Positions 32,190 to 39,605 of a stretch of DNA of 39,605 nt are shown here, in pieces (position 1 is the first letter of the stretch; the number at the start of each line of letters is the position of its first letter). Position numbers and translations under genes: made by a program. The stretch is from Leptolyngbya sp. DLM2.Bin27 (GTDB taxonomy: Bacteria > Cyanobacteriota > Cyanobacteriia > Phormidesmidales > Phormidesmidaceae), in NCBI GenBank assembly GCA_007694115.1, contig RECJ01000197.1, forward strand, positions 1-39,605. Reading direction: 5' to 3'. The notes below the pieces were generated by a model. That model worked only from the letters and a program-made list of their open reading frames with translations. It searched no databases and was not told the origin of the DNA.

Positions 32190-32566
32190 ATCTCGCAGGG
32201 CATGGTTATCTGGGGGTGAGCTTGGGGCCCATGGCCCTCTCCCAGGTGAAGAGACGCCCAGATCAACGGGCCTTCAACTCTATAGTAAACAAAACCAGAG
32301 TAGACAAATTCAGAGTGCTGCTTCTAACTAGAGCCCTATGCCAACGGCATGGTGAAGTTTTATGATGATGAAATGGGCTGCCCTAGGCTGCCTATTGGCG
32401 GCACGGTCGTCGAAGATCGGCTTGGTGATCGCGCTGGCGGGAAGCCCCCGTTTCCTAGCGTCTATATTCATGCCCTAGAGCAGTCATGCTGGCTGGATAG
32501 GCTGGGGCTTGCTTGCCCCTGGTTTTGTTTCTACACTGCCCATAAACTAGGCGAAGAGGTATTGCT
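32190..32566. other. Divergent gap before clpS (377 bases)
   Basis: No supported gene. An overlapping frame at 32349-32708 (plus) is out of frame with clpS, covers the first half of it and reads as cysteine/tryptophan-rich nonsense. The clpS promoter should lie here; I see no clear -35/-10 pair. Confidence 0.6.
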
Positions 32567-32854
32567 GTGTCAGTTGAAACCATTGAGCGGACGACAACTT
32601 CCACCATTCGTAAACCAGCGCCCCGCTACCGAGTGCTGCTGCACAATGATGCTTTTAATTCTATGGAGCATGTGGTGGAATCGCTGCTCAAGGTGGTACC
32701 CAGTTTGACCATGCCCCAGGCCGTCGACATTATGATGCAGGCCCACACGGCTGGCGTGGCTCTGGTAATCACCTGCGAACTTGAACATGCCGAGTTTTAT
32801 AGCGAAGGACTGGGCAATCTGGGCTTGACCAGCACCATTGAGCCGGATGAATAA
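32567..32854 (+). CDS. clpS: ATP-dependent Clp protease adaptor ClpS
   Basis: A 95-residue adaptor that binds proteins with N-degron residues and delivers them to ClpC/ClpA for degradation. After a flexible basic N-terminus the ClpS core appears: YRVLLHNDAFNSMEHVVESL, VPSLTMPQAVDIMMQAHTAG and ALVITCELEHAEFYSEGL. The LHNDAFNSMEHV segment holds the binding-pocket Asp and the family asparagine/aspartate pair. The GTG start at 32567 has a GAAGAGG ribosome site. The stop codon overlaps the next gene's ATG by 8 bases, so the two are translationally coupled. Cyanobacteria often carry two ClpS forms; this one resembles ClpS1 in length. Confidence 0.94.
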   Translation: MSVETIERTTTSTIRKPAPRYRVLLHNDAFNSMEHVVESLLKVVPSLTMPQAVDIMMQAHTAGVALVITCELEHAEFYSEGLGNLGLTSTIEPDE

Positions 32855-33737
32855 GCGGCCCTGGGCTGCGCTGGCGACCTACCCGCCCCTGGGGCGAGTG
32901 CTGATTTTTTTGCTGATTGTGGTAGCGCTCTGGCTGCCCCTGGCTCTGCCGCTCTACTGGCTGGCGGGGCAGGGGATGTTACCGGGTGGCGATCTATTCC
33001 CCACGGCGTTGCTCTACCTGGTGTTTTTGCTGGTGCTGCCTCGCTGGGAGCGGCGCGTACGAGCAGAAAAGCGGCCCTGGGCTCAGGTTGGGTTTGTAGG
33101 CCGCCAAGCGCTGATCCGGGGCATGGCCATCGGTGTGCTGTGGGGGGCTGTCAGTCTAGGGGTGCTAGCCGTGGTGCAGATTGCCCTCGGCTGGGCAGAT
33201 CTAGACCCAGCGGGGCAGCGAGGTCTAGATCTGCTGCAAATTGCCCTGGTGGGAGCCGCTGCCGCCACCGCTGTGGGCTGGTCTGAAGAGATTTTGTTTC
33301 GGGGTTGGCTACTGCGGGAGCTAGAGCAGGGATGGTCGCCGCCGGTGGCGCTGGGGGCAACTAGCCTGATTTTTGCGATCGCACACTTTATCAAGCCTCT
33401 CGACGCCATTCTTGCCCTGCTGCCCCAGTTTGTCGGGCTGCTGCTGCTGGGCCAGGTGCTGGGCTGGGCCAGACGCATTCCCGTTGGCGTCGGAAAACAA
33501 ACCACGGGGCTGGGCCACCCGGCGGGGCTGCACGCTGGTTTGGTCTGGGGCTACTACCTGCTGGAAGTGGGCAATTTGCTGCGGCCCACGGGCCGGGTGC
33601 CCGCCTGGGTGACGGGGGTAGACGGCAACCCCCTGGCTGGGCTGCTGGGGCTAGGGCTCCTGGCCGGGCTCGGGGTGCTGATGTGGCGTTGGAGCCGCCC
33701 CTTGGCCCCCAGATCGGCTGGCCCGCTCCATAAGTAG
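32847..33737 (+). CDS. CPBP family intramembrane glutamic endopeptidase
   Basis: A 296-residue polytopic membrane protease of the CAAX/CPBP (Abi) family. The catalytic pattern is present: SEEILFRGWLLREL with Glu147-Glu148 and the arginine, FAIAHF with the first histidine, and a later HAGLVWGYYL giving the last histidine motif. About seven or eight membrane segments are visible. The ATG at 32847 overlaps the clpS stop by 8 bases and marks an operon of two proteolysis-related genes. Its 3' end overlaps the 3' end of ppk1 on the other strand by 87 bases. Substrates are not known. Confidence 0.9.
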   Translation: MNKRPWAALATYPPLGRVLIFLLIVVALWLPLALPLYWLAGQGMLPGGDLFPTALLYLVFLLVLPRWERRVRAEKRPWAQVGFVGRQALIRGMAIGVLWGAVSLGVLAVVQIALGWADLDPAGQRGLDLLQIALVGAAAATAVGWSEEILFRGWLLRELEQGWSPPVALGATSLIFAIAHFIKPLDAILALLPQFVGLLLLGQVLGWARRIPVGVGKQTTGLGHPAGLHAGLVWGYYLLEVGNLLRPTGRVPAWVTGVDGNPLAGLLGLGLLAGLGVLMWRWSRPLAPRSAGPLHK

Positions 33738-35930
33738 CGCCTGGCAGCTGCGGGTGGGCTCCCCCGGCTGGGGGCGACGCTGGCGGTAGCTGCCGTCGGC
33801 CGCCATATCCCAAGCCTGGCGGTTGTCCTCTAGGCACAGATCTAAGATAGTTTTAAGCTCTTGGCGAATGGCCGGTGCGGTGACCGGCACCATCACCTCC
33901 ACCCGACGGTCGAGGTTGCGGGGCATCCAGTCGGCGCTGCCCAACAGAACGATTTCTTGCCCCCCATTTTGAAAGTACAGAATGCGGGAATGCTCTAAAA
34001 ACTGCCCCACAATGCTGATGACGCGAATATTGTCGCTAATGCCGGGCAGCCCAGGCCGGAGGCAGCAGACGCCGCGCACAATCAACTCGATCGACACGCC
34101 CGCCTGGGAGGCCCGATAGAGTTGGGCAATCAAATCGGGGTCGACTAGAGAGTTCATCTTGGCCACAATCCGGCCGCCCCTTCCGGTTGCCTGAAGGCTG
34201 ATTTCTTGATCGATCAGCGTCGACAGGCGCTGTCGCAGGGTCAGGGGTGCCACCAGCAGCTGGCGGTAGATGTGCTGGCGCGAATAGCCAGTTAGGTAGT
34301 TAAACAGATCGGAGATATCGGCACCGATGTCGTCCCGGGCGCTGAGTAGACCCAAATCGGTGTAGACCCGAGCGGTTTTGGGGTTGTAGTTGCCGGTGCC
34401 CACGTGGTAGTAGCGGCGAATGCGATTGCCTTCGCGGCGCACCACCAGCACCACCTTGCTGTGGGTTTTTAGCCCCACTAGCCCGTAGACCACATGCACC
34501 CCCGACTGCTCTAGCTTACGGGCCCAGTTGATGTTGTTTTCCTCGTCAAACCGGGCTTTGATTTCCACCAGCACGGTGACCTGCTTGCCGTTTTCGGCGG
34601 CGGAGATTAGCGAGTTGACAATGGGCGAGTCGCCAGAGGTGCGGTACAGGGTCATTTTCATCGCCAGCACCTGGGGGTCGTGGGCCGCCTGGGTGATGAA
34701 GCGCTGTACCGTGGCGCTAAAGGAGTGATAGGGATGGTGCAGCAGCTGATCTTGACGCCGCAGCAGCGCGAAGAGATCTTCGGCGGTTTCGAGGTCGGTG
34801 TCGTCGGCTTCTATGCCTGGGGGGCTGAGGCTTTCGAGCGGCAGCGGTACGGTGGGGGTCCAGCTGGGGGCTTTGAGATCGGGCAGGGGCAGGGCCATAA
34901 ACGTCATCAGATCGCTGAGCCCCAGCAGCCCGTCAACCTCGTAGATGTCGGTGTCGTCTAGGCCCAGCTCTTCCATCAGCATGGCCCGCACCGGCCCTGG
35001 GGTGGCCCGCTGAATTTCCATCCGCACCGCCGACCCACCCCGACGGCGCTTGCGCAGCTCCTGTTCAATCGCTAGCATCAGGTCGTCGGCTTCGTCTTCT
35101 TCGACCGCTAGATCGGCGTTGCGGGTAATGCGAAACCCATAGTGTTCCTGCACCACCATGCCCGGAAACAGGGTTGACAGGTTGGCGGCAATCACCTGCT
35201 CTAGGGGCACCCCCAGCCAGTGGCAGGGGCGCTGGCTCCAGCCGGGCTCAGCGGCTGCATGCCTTGATCGCTGGGGCAGATTGTCTTCTGGAACAATAGC
35301 GCTCTGGGACAAACTGCTCTGGGGCAGCCGAATAAACCGAGGCAGCACCCGGGGCACCTTGATGCGGGCAAAGTGGTTTTGCTGGGTATGGGGGTCTTGC
35401 ACCACCACCGCTAGGTTAAGGCTGAGGTTAGAAATATAGGGAAAGGGATGCCCCGGATCGACCGCTAGGGGGGTGAGCACCGGAAAGACCTGTTCTTCAA
35501 AATAGTCGCGGCAGTAGGTCTGCTGGGCTGCACTGAGATCGGCATAGTCGAGCAGCCAAATGCCCTGCTGGGCCATCTGCCGCCGCAGGTCGGTGGCAAA
35601 GGCTTGGTGCTGCTGCGTGACCATGGGCCGCAGCGTGGCGCTGATGGCGTTGAGGTGTGCCGTTGGTGACAGCCCGTCCGGGGATCGGTGGGTGACCTGG
35701 GCTTCGATCTGCTGCTTGAGGGCGGCCACGCGCACCATAAAGTATTCGTCTAGGTTGGTGCTGAAAATGGCCAAAAACTTCAGCGCTTCCAAAAGAGGGG
35801 TGCGCTCGTCTAGGGCTTCGTGGAGCACCCGGCGGTTAAACTCAAGCCAGCTCAGCTCGCGGCTGATGTAGTACTGAGGCTGGCTGAGATCGGGGGCCGT
35901 TTGATCGCCGCGATGGTCTACCGTGGCCAT
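33651..35930 (-). CDS. ppk1: Polyphosphate kinase 1
   Basis: Makes long-chain polyphosphate from ATP through a phosphohistidine intermediate, providing phosphate and energy storage and stress tolerance. The four PPK1 regions are visible: the N-terminal helix ISRELSWLEFNRRVLHEA, the PHX domain with LTPLAVDPGHPFPYISNLSLNL, the C1 domain with AAHDPQVLAMKMTLYRTS and the catalytic-histidine loop THSKVVLVVRREGNR plus YYHVGTGNYNPKTA, and the C2 domain with IELIVRGVCCLRPGL and LGSADWMPRNLDRR. The final 60 residues are an Arg/Pro-rich tail not usual in the family. The ATG at 35930 is 4 bases after the upstream 78-aa gene; a GTG at 35966 is possible. The 3' end overlaps the CPBP gene. Confidence 0.96.
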   Translation of the reverse strand: MATVDHRGDQTAPDLSQPQYYISRELSWLEFNRRVLHEALDERTPLLEALKFLAIFSTNLDEYFMVRVAALKQQIEAQVTHRSPDGLSPTAHLNAISATLRPMVTQQHQAFATDLRRQMAQQGIWLLDYADLSAAQQTYCRDYFEEQVFPVLTPLAVDPGHPFPYISNLSLNLAVVVQDPHTQQNHFARIKVPRVLPRFIRLPQSSLSQSAIVPEDNLPQRSRHAAAEPGWSQRPCHWLGVPLEQVIAANLSTLFPGMVVQEHYGFRITRNADLAVEEDEADDLMLAIEQELRKRRRGGSAVRMEIQRATPGPVRAMLMEELGLDDTDIYEVDGLLGLSDLMTFMALPLPDLKAPSWTPTVPLPLESLSPPGIEADDTDLETAEDLFALLRRQDQLLHHPYHSFSATVQRFITQAAHDPQVLAMKMTLYRTSGDSPIVNSLISAAENGKQVTVLVEIKARFDEENNINWARKLEQSGVHVVYGLVGLKTHSKVVLVVRREGNRIRRYYHVGTGNYNPKTARVYTDLGLLSARDDIGADISDLFNYLTGYSRQHIYRQLLVAPLTLRQRLSTLIDQEISLQATGRGGRIVAKMNSLVDPDLIAQLYRASQAGVSIELIVRGVCCLRPGLPGISDNIRVISIVGQFLEHSRILYFQNGGQEIVLLGSADWMPRNLDRRVEVMVPVTAPAIRQELKTILDLCLEDNRQAWDMAADGSYRQRRPQPGEPTRSCQALLMERASRSGGQGAAPTPHQHPEPGQEP

Positions 35931-35934
35931 GCCC

Positions 35935-36171
35935 CTAAGGCTCTCCCAATGGCGATTCTTCGGCACTAAATACGGTCTGCTCTTGCCCGTGCCACCATTC
36001 TCCCAAATTCATTAAGGCGCTGTGGAGATCGGCCAGTTCTGTGGCGTAGGTTTCGGGTTCAAGGTGGGGACGCTGATCTTGCAGCAGCTGGAGTCGCCAC
36101 TGAATCAGTAGCCAGGGCTTAGATAACCCGTCCGTTGACTCTATGTAGTTGGCCCAGTCTTTGCTTTCCAT
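35935..36171 (-). CDS. Small conserved hypothetical protein upstream of ppk1
   Basis: A 78-residue soluble, acidic, helical protein (DWANYIESTDGLSKPWLLIQ, then WRLQLLQDQRPHLEPETYATEL and LADLHSALMNLGEWWHGQEQ). I do not recognise a domain. It ends 4 bases before the ppk1 ATG, so it is probably co-transcribed and possibly coupled with it; a role with polyphosphate is only a guess from position. The 65 bases upstream hold the likely promoter, after a strong hairpin. Confidence 0.72.
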   Translation of the reverse strand: MESKDWANYIESTDGLSKPWLLIQWRLQLLQDQRPHLEPETYATELADLHSALMNLGEWWHGQEQTVFSAEESPLGEP

Positions 36172-36236
36172 CGGTGCCTCTGGTGCTGGGGTGCGATCGC
36201 CTCGGAGGCCAGTTTTGTTAATGTTAGGTTAACTAT

Positions 36237-36287
36237 ACTAGCGTGGGTCAGGCCGCAGGAAAATCCCCCGGCCTGACCCACGCTAGT
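36237..36287. terminator. Very strong 19-bp hairpin (likely terminator)
   Basis: ACTAGCGTGGGTCAGGCCG (36237-36255) is perfectly complementary to CGGCCTGACCCACGCTAGT (36269-36287) with a 13-base loop. It follows the mechanosensitive-channel gene on the minus strand and precedes the 78-aa/ppk1 unit. No long T-run is seen. Confidence 0.75.
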
Positions 36288-36337
36288 TTATCTGCTGTGG
36301 TTGCAGTTTCTTAGCTCAGCAACTCAGCTCAGCGATC

Positions 36338-37993
36338 CTACTGGCGCTGTCTAAAGGCCGATAGCCAATCGCGCAGCTGGTCGGCGGCGACTTCGCGCCC
36401 GCCGAGTCCAAAGGCAATGGCGATCGCCACTGCGATCGCACCCAGCAATAGCCCAAAGGCCAGATTGACGATGTCTGGCGCTACCCCCATCTGCTGGAGA
36501 GCCATCGCCCCCACAAAGATCAAAATTGCGATCCGAGCGGCCTGGGCCAAAATCCTCGACTGACCGGTGCCCATGGTGTCAATCAGGCGAAAGGCCAGAT
36601 TGGCCAGGTAAAGACCCACCGCAAACACCACCACGCCGCTCAGCACCCGCGCCCCAATCAACAAAATGGCCTGCACAATCGCAGTGAGCCCAGGGAAGTT
36701 GAGAATTTCGGTGGCCGTCACCGCCCCAAACAGCACAATTGCCACCAGGGTGACGATGCCTACAATCTCTGACGGGGTGCGGCCTGGGGGCTGCACCGTG
36801 GCCATCGGGCGACCTTCGGCATCGAGCCCCGGCTGCACCGTGGCCCCTGTGCCCAGATTTAGCTCTGGTAGGCCAAGCATGCCCATAATGCCGTCAAACC
36901 CAGCGCCCCGCAGCAGGCTAGTCACCAGGTCAGCCACAAGTTTGCCGACAAAGTAGGCGGCGGCCAACACCACACCGGCCATAATGATCTGGGGAATCGC
37001 GGTCAGCACCCGCTCCAGCATCAAGATAGCGGGAACCGAAATAGCCTCTACGTTAAGCTCGTTGAGGGCTGCGACCACCGCCGGGATCAGCACCAGCACA
37101 TAGGCCACAGTACCCGCTAGCTGGGAGAGAGAAATGCCCCCGGTAGTGCTCCCGGGCACCCCAGGCCGCAGGCCCAGCCGCGCCCCTAGCTGGTCGGCCC
37201 CAATAGCCTGCAACAAATTTGTGACCACGCCGCGCACAATGCGGGCAATCACCCAGCCAGTGGCCAGCACAATGGCTGCTGCCACAATTCGGGGAATCGC
37301 CTGGAGGAAAGAGTTAATTAACCCTTCCACCGGGGCCAGCAAACCCGGTAGCTGTAGGGCGCTTAAGATCAGCGGAATAAACAGCAGCAGAATGAACCAG
37401 TACAGCACGTTGCCGATGGTTTCATTGAGAACAATTGGGCTGCTGCCCTGCTCAAGTCCCGCCTGCTGGGCCAGCCGGTCGTCTAGGTTAAACCGACCCA
37501 GGCCGTTGACCACCAGCGATCGCACCAGGGTTGCACATAGCCAGGCAACGGCCACCAGCAGCAGCGCCCCACCGATACGCGGCAGGTACAGAAAAATTTG
37601 GCCTAAAAAGCTGTTGAGCGGTGTCGATACCCCGCCCAGGTTGAGGGCGTTGAGCGCCGCCACAATGGCGAACAAAAAAATCACCCAGTAAATTAGGGTT
37701 GAAACCCATTTTTCAATCGGTACTGGGCGATCGGCGTCTCGCCCCATGGCCCAATTGGCCAATCGGTTATCTAGGTTTGTTTGCTGTAGCAGCTTACGCA
37801 CAGCCAGAGCGACTATAGTCGCCACCAGCCAGCCCAGCAGTAGCAGCGCAATCGCCCCAATCAGGCTAGGTAGAAACAACCCCAGCTGCGCAAAGATCCC
37901 CTGAAGAAAGGGATTGCCACCGGCAGCTGGATTGACCATAGGGACATTTGGAGATCCCTGAATCTGAAGTAAAGTTGAGGGGTAGGCATTCAT
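36338..37993 (-). CDS. Mechanosensitive-ion-channel-like protein with five tandem TM repeats
   Basis: A 551-residue membrane protein built from tandem repeats. Each unit of roughly 96-100 residues has a helix starting near a Leu/Ile-Pro pair (about residues 41, 137, 233, 333 and a fifth near 445), then a NLDNRLA-like segment (DNRLANWAMG, DDRLAQQAGL, QLGARLGL), and a second hydrophobic helix (IYWVIFLFAI, LYWFILLLFI, AYVLVLIPAV). This matches the TM_helix repeats of the MscS-like/CmpX group. I do not see the beta domain of classical MscS after the last helix, so it may not be a simple tension-gated channel. A hydrophilic insert (about 385-410) sits in the fourth unit. The gene is monocistronic, with a strong hairpin downstream. 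Confidence 0.85.
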   Translation of the reverse strand: MNAYPSTLLQIQGSPNVPMVNPAAGGNPFLQGIFAQLGLFLPSLIGAIALLLLGWLVATIVALAVRKLLQQTNLDNRLANWAMGRDADRPVPIEKWVSTLIYWVIFLFAIVAALNALNLGGVSTPLNSFLGQIFLYLPRIGGALLLVAVAWLCATLVRSLVVNGLGRFNLDDRLAQQAGLEQGSSPIVLNETIGNVLYWFILLLFIPLILSALQLPGLLAPVEGLINSFLQAIPRIVAAAIVLATGWVIARIVRGVVTNLLQAIGADQLGARLGLRPGVPGSTTGGISLSQLAGTVAYVLVLIPAVVAALNELNVEAISVPAILMLERVLTAIPQIIMAGVVLAAAYFVGKLVADLVTSLLRGAGFDGIMGMLGLPELNLGTGATVQPGLDAEGRPMATVQPPGRTPSEIVGIVTLVAIVLFGAVTATEILNFPGLTAIVQAILLIGARVLSGVVVFAVGLYLANLAFRLIDTMGTGQSRILAQAARIAILIFVGAMALQQMGVAPDIVNLAFGLLLGAIAVAIAIAFGLGGREVAADQLRDWLSAFRQRQ

Positions 37994-38238
37994 ATTATTG
38001 GGGGATTAAGGGCATCTTGACCCAGCACCGTAGCAAACTGAGTCTTAACGTCGGTTTGGTGAGGTCTTGACAACTGCTGCTGCAAGCCCGGCCGTTGCTG
38101 GCCAGGTAATTCGCCAGGGTTGATCCCGGGCCGACTAGGTTAGATCGAACTACCCGTCATGGTTCAAAAATTCGACATTACAGCCAATTTCTCTAAAAAT
38201 GACTGTTCCCAGGGTGATTCTCTCAGGTGAATGCCCCT

Positions 38239-38281
38239 ATGTCTACCCGCCAGGTACAGAATGTCTAGCCGCCAAGTATTC
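38239..38281 (+). repeat. Tandem duplication of the SRPBCC start region
   Basis: ATGTCTACCCGCCAGGTACAG (21 bases; 38239-38259) is followed by the near copy ATGTCTAGCCGCCAAGTATTC (38261-38281), 18 of 21 bases the same. The copies are 22 bases apart, so the first opens a different frame that stops at TAG (38266-38268) inside the real start region. Confidence 0.85.
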
Positions 38282-38713
38282 GAGCACAGCATTTCCATTG
38301 ACGCTACTGTCGCCGATGTCGAGCAGTGCCTCACCCATCAAGACTTGATGCACCGCTGGCTCAACCCAACTCTGCGCTGTGAACCCATCGGTGACTGGAG
38401 CACCGATTTGGGTGCCCAAAGCCGATTTGTCATTCAGCTGCCCCTGGGGAAGCCGACCCTGCTCAGTACCGTGGTAGAACGACAGCCAGGCCTAATTGTC
38501 TGGGCTTTTCAAGGTTTTTTTAACGGCCAAGACCGATGGGAGTGCCGCCCCCAGACTGGGGCAACGCAGCTGCTAAATCGATTTGAATTTGAAATTCCCA
38601 ATCCGCTGGTGGAGGCTGGCTTCCAGTGGTTTGCGGCCAGCTGGACCCAGCGAGACATGGCGGCGCAGCTGCGCCGCCTCAAGCAGGTCGCAGAAACCCA
38701 GGCCAGCCGCTGA
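38261..38713 (+). CDS. SRPBCC (START/polyketide-cyclase-like) family protein
   Basis: A 150-residue protein with the SRPBCC helix-grip pattern: FEHSISIDATVADVEQCLTH, the Trp-containing turn DLMHRWLNPTLRCEP, strands WSTDLGAQSRFVIQLP and LLSTVVERQPGLIVWAFQG, and a C-terminal helix after LLNRFEFEIPNPL. Such folds bind hydrophobic ligands; the ligand cannot be inferred. The ATG at 38261 is preferred because it begins directly before the fold; an in-frame ATG at 38231 adds ten odd residues. The start region is a near-perfect duplication of the 22 bases upstream. It converges with the second RRM gene. Confidence 0.85.
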   Translation: MSSRQVFEHSISIDATVADVEQCLTHQDLMHRWLNPTLRCEPIGDWSTDLGAQSRFVIQLPLGKPTLLSTVVERQPGLIVWAFQGFFNGQDRWECRPQTGATQLLNRFEFEIPNPLVEAGFQWFAASWTQRDMAAQLRRLKQVAETQASR

Positions 38714-38749
38714 CACAACAACGGACGCAGAGATCCCAGTCTCCACGGA

Positions 38750-38849
38750 GTGCATCCCAAGTTTGTAAATTCACCATCCTGACAGCCAGCAAGTCCGTCA
38801 TCCCCGTTTGCACGGGAATGACGGTGGCAACCGCAAAAGTGGGATGCAC
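38750..38849. repeat. Nested inverted repeat between convergent genes
   Basis: An outer pair GTGCATCCCA (38750-38759) and TGGGATGCAC (38840-38849) encloses an inner hairpin, CCGTCATCCCCGT (38795-38807) with ACGGGAATGACGG (38812-38824), one mismatch. The inner CGTCATTCCCGT-type hairpin is a common bacterial repeat motif. The region may also end both flanking transcripts. Confidence 0.7.
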
Positions 38850-38952
38850 CCGTCTCCACGTCCGTTCCAAAGCATATCTGGCAATGTTTGTTAGAAAACA
38901 TATCTGCTAGAAAAACAGACAGAATGCTAGAAGATGACAACGACAGGTAGGG

Positions 38953-39393
38953 CTAGTTAGACGTTGTCTGGGCGGCCAGCATTTGCTTCAGCTTTTCCAA
39001 TTCACTGGCCCAGCGAGGGTCGGGTTGAGCGGCGGCACTGGCGGCAGTCGCTGGTTCAGACTTGCGGGCAGCACCGCCTTTGCCCGATCGCTTGCCACCG
39101 CTGTCGCTGCTGGGGCGCACATCAGCTTCGGTTTCGGGCTTCGTCCGAGGTAGGGCTTTTTCAAGCTTGAGGGGCATGTCGGCGACTATCTGACCGTTGA
39201 GTTGTTCCACCATTTCGTCGGCCTTCTCATCGGTCTTAACGGTAACAAAACCAAACCCCCGACATTTGCCAGTTTTCTTGTCTGCAATCAGCTTTACCGA
39301 TACTAAGTCGTCAGTAAAGGCAGAAAAAACGCTTTCAAACTCCTCCCGCTCTAAATCTTTAGACAGGTTGCCGACGTAAAGGCGAATTGACAT
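38953..39393 (-). CDS. RRM-domain RNA-binding protein with lysine/serine-rich tail
   Basis: A 146-residue single-RRM protein. RNP2 is LYVGNL (residues 5-10) and RNP1 is KCRGFGFVTV. After the RRM (ends near residue 85) a low-complexity Ser/Gly/Lys/Ala-rich tail (GGKRSGKGGAARK) leads to a short C-terminal helix (ASELEKLKQMLAAQ) that may mediate partner binding. The ATG at 39393 has an AGAGGT ribosome site; an earlier start at 39456 would add a Phe-rich piece. The leader is AT-rich, with a GTTTTAAAAC palindrome near 39410. It differs in tail and RRM spacing from the protein at 4988-5311, so the window codes for two distinct RNA-binding proteins. Confidence 0.92.
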   Translation of the reverse strand: MSIRLYVGNLSKDLEREEFESVFSAFTDDLVSVKLIADKKTGKCRGFGFVTVKTDEKADEMVEQLNGQIVADMPLKLEKALPRTKPETEADVRPSSDSGGKRSGKGGAARKSEPATAASAAAQPDPRWASELEKLKQMLAAQTTSN

Positions 39394-39605
39394 GTGAGAT
39401 ACCTCTGGTGTTTTAAAACAAAAGGTAAATAAATCGCTATCGATATACTTACCCAATGAAGTTTGGACGCCTGATCAACCGCCCTTGACGGTCAATTTCA
39501 TCCGTTTAAGCAGCCACATTCAACCTCACGCGCGGCGGGCTAAAATGTCGGTAGAAATATGCTTAAGCGCTAAAACCCAATCCTTAAATAGCTTAACAAA
39601 TTCTT

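Noticed and set aside
32349..32708. 119-aa frame before and across clpS
   Set aside because: It is in another frame over half of clpS and is rich in Cys/Trp with no family likeness; ClpS is certain here.

Overview
The window looks like chromosomal DNA of a filamentous cyanobacterium, probably of the Leptolyngbya/Nodosilinea type. The basis is the GC-rich coding sequence, many copies of the HIP1 octamer GCGATCGC, heptamer-like purine repeats, and cyanobacterial proteins: a StpA-type glucosylglycerol-phosphate phosphatase, RRM-type Rbp proteins, a Uma2 nuclease, a PGM1-like ATP-grasp ligase and several small proteins of cyanobacterial type. Genus level is inference only. No rRNA, tRNA, CRISPR array, prophage or intact insertion sequence was seen.

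Layout. 1-7000: a HupE-type metal transporter behind a cobalamin riboswitch, an ABC1 kinase, gnd, an RNA-binding protein and pepA. 7000-11100: two peptidoglycan enzymes, a lytic transglycosylase and a PBP4-type D,D-peptidase. 11200-14500: a PGM1-like ATP-grasp ligase, then a membrane-quality pair (SPFH protein and NfeD). 14600-17700: a PP2C phosphatase with a kinase-like but degenerate N-terminus, a small membrane coiled-coil protein and a YdcF-family protein, close together on one strand. 17700-21100: stpA, a ROK sugar kinase, a purine-rich repeat and a glycine-zipper stress protein. 21100-24300: an accessory patch with Uma2, dispersed palindromes, an AT-richer amidase gene and a degenerate 40-bp periodic repeat. 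24300-27800: a 79-aa protein behind a structured leader, a DUF938 methyltransferase, a 38-aa membrane peptide, a Tat/lipoprotein solute-binding protein and a secreted cysteine-containing protein. 27700-30500: a large B12-binding-type radical SAM protein. 30700-32900: a STAS protein and a 77-aa protein around a CRP-like site, a 129-aa protein and clpS. 32800-39600: a CPBP membrane protease overlapping the end of ppk1, a 78-aa protein, a five-repeat mechanosensitive-channel-like protein, an SRPBCC protein and a second RRM protein.

Most genes are housekeeping or stress-related (salt, cell wall, proteolysis, polyphosphate, osmotic tension). I see no single large undescribed system. The best leads are the riboswitch with its 48-nt hairpin, the pseudokinase-PP2C fusion and its operon, the structured leader of the 79-aa gene, the 38-aa membrane peptide, the 40-bp periodic repeat, the CRP-like site and the duplicated start of the SRPBCC gene.
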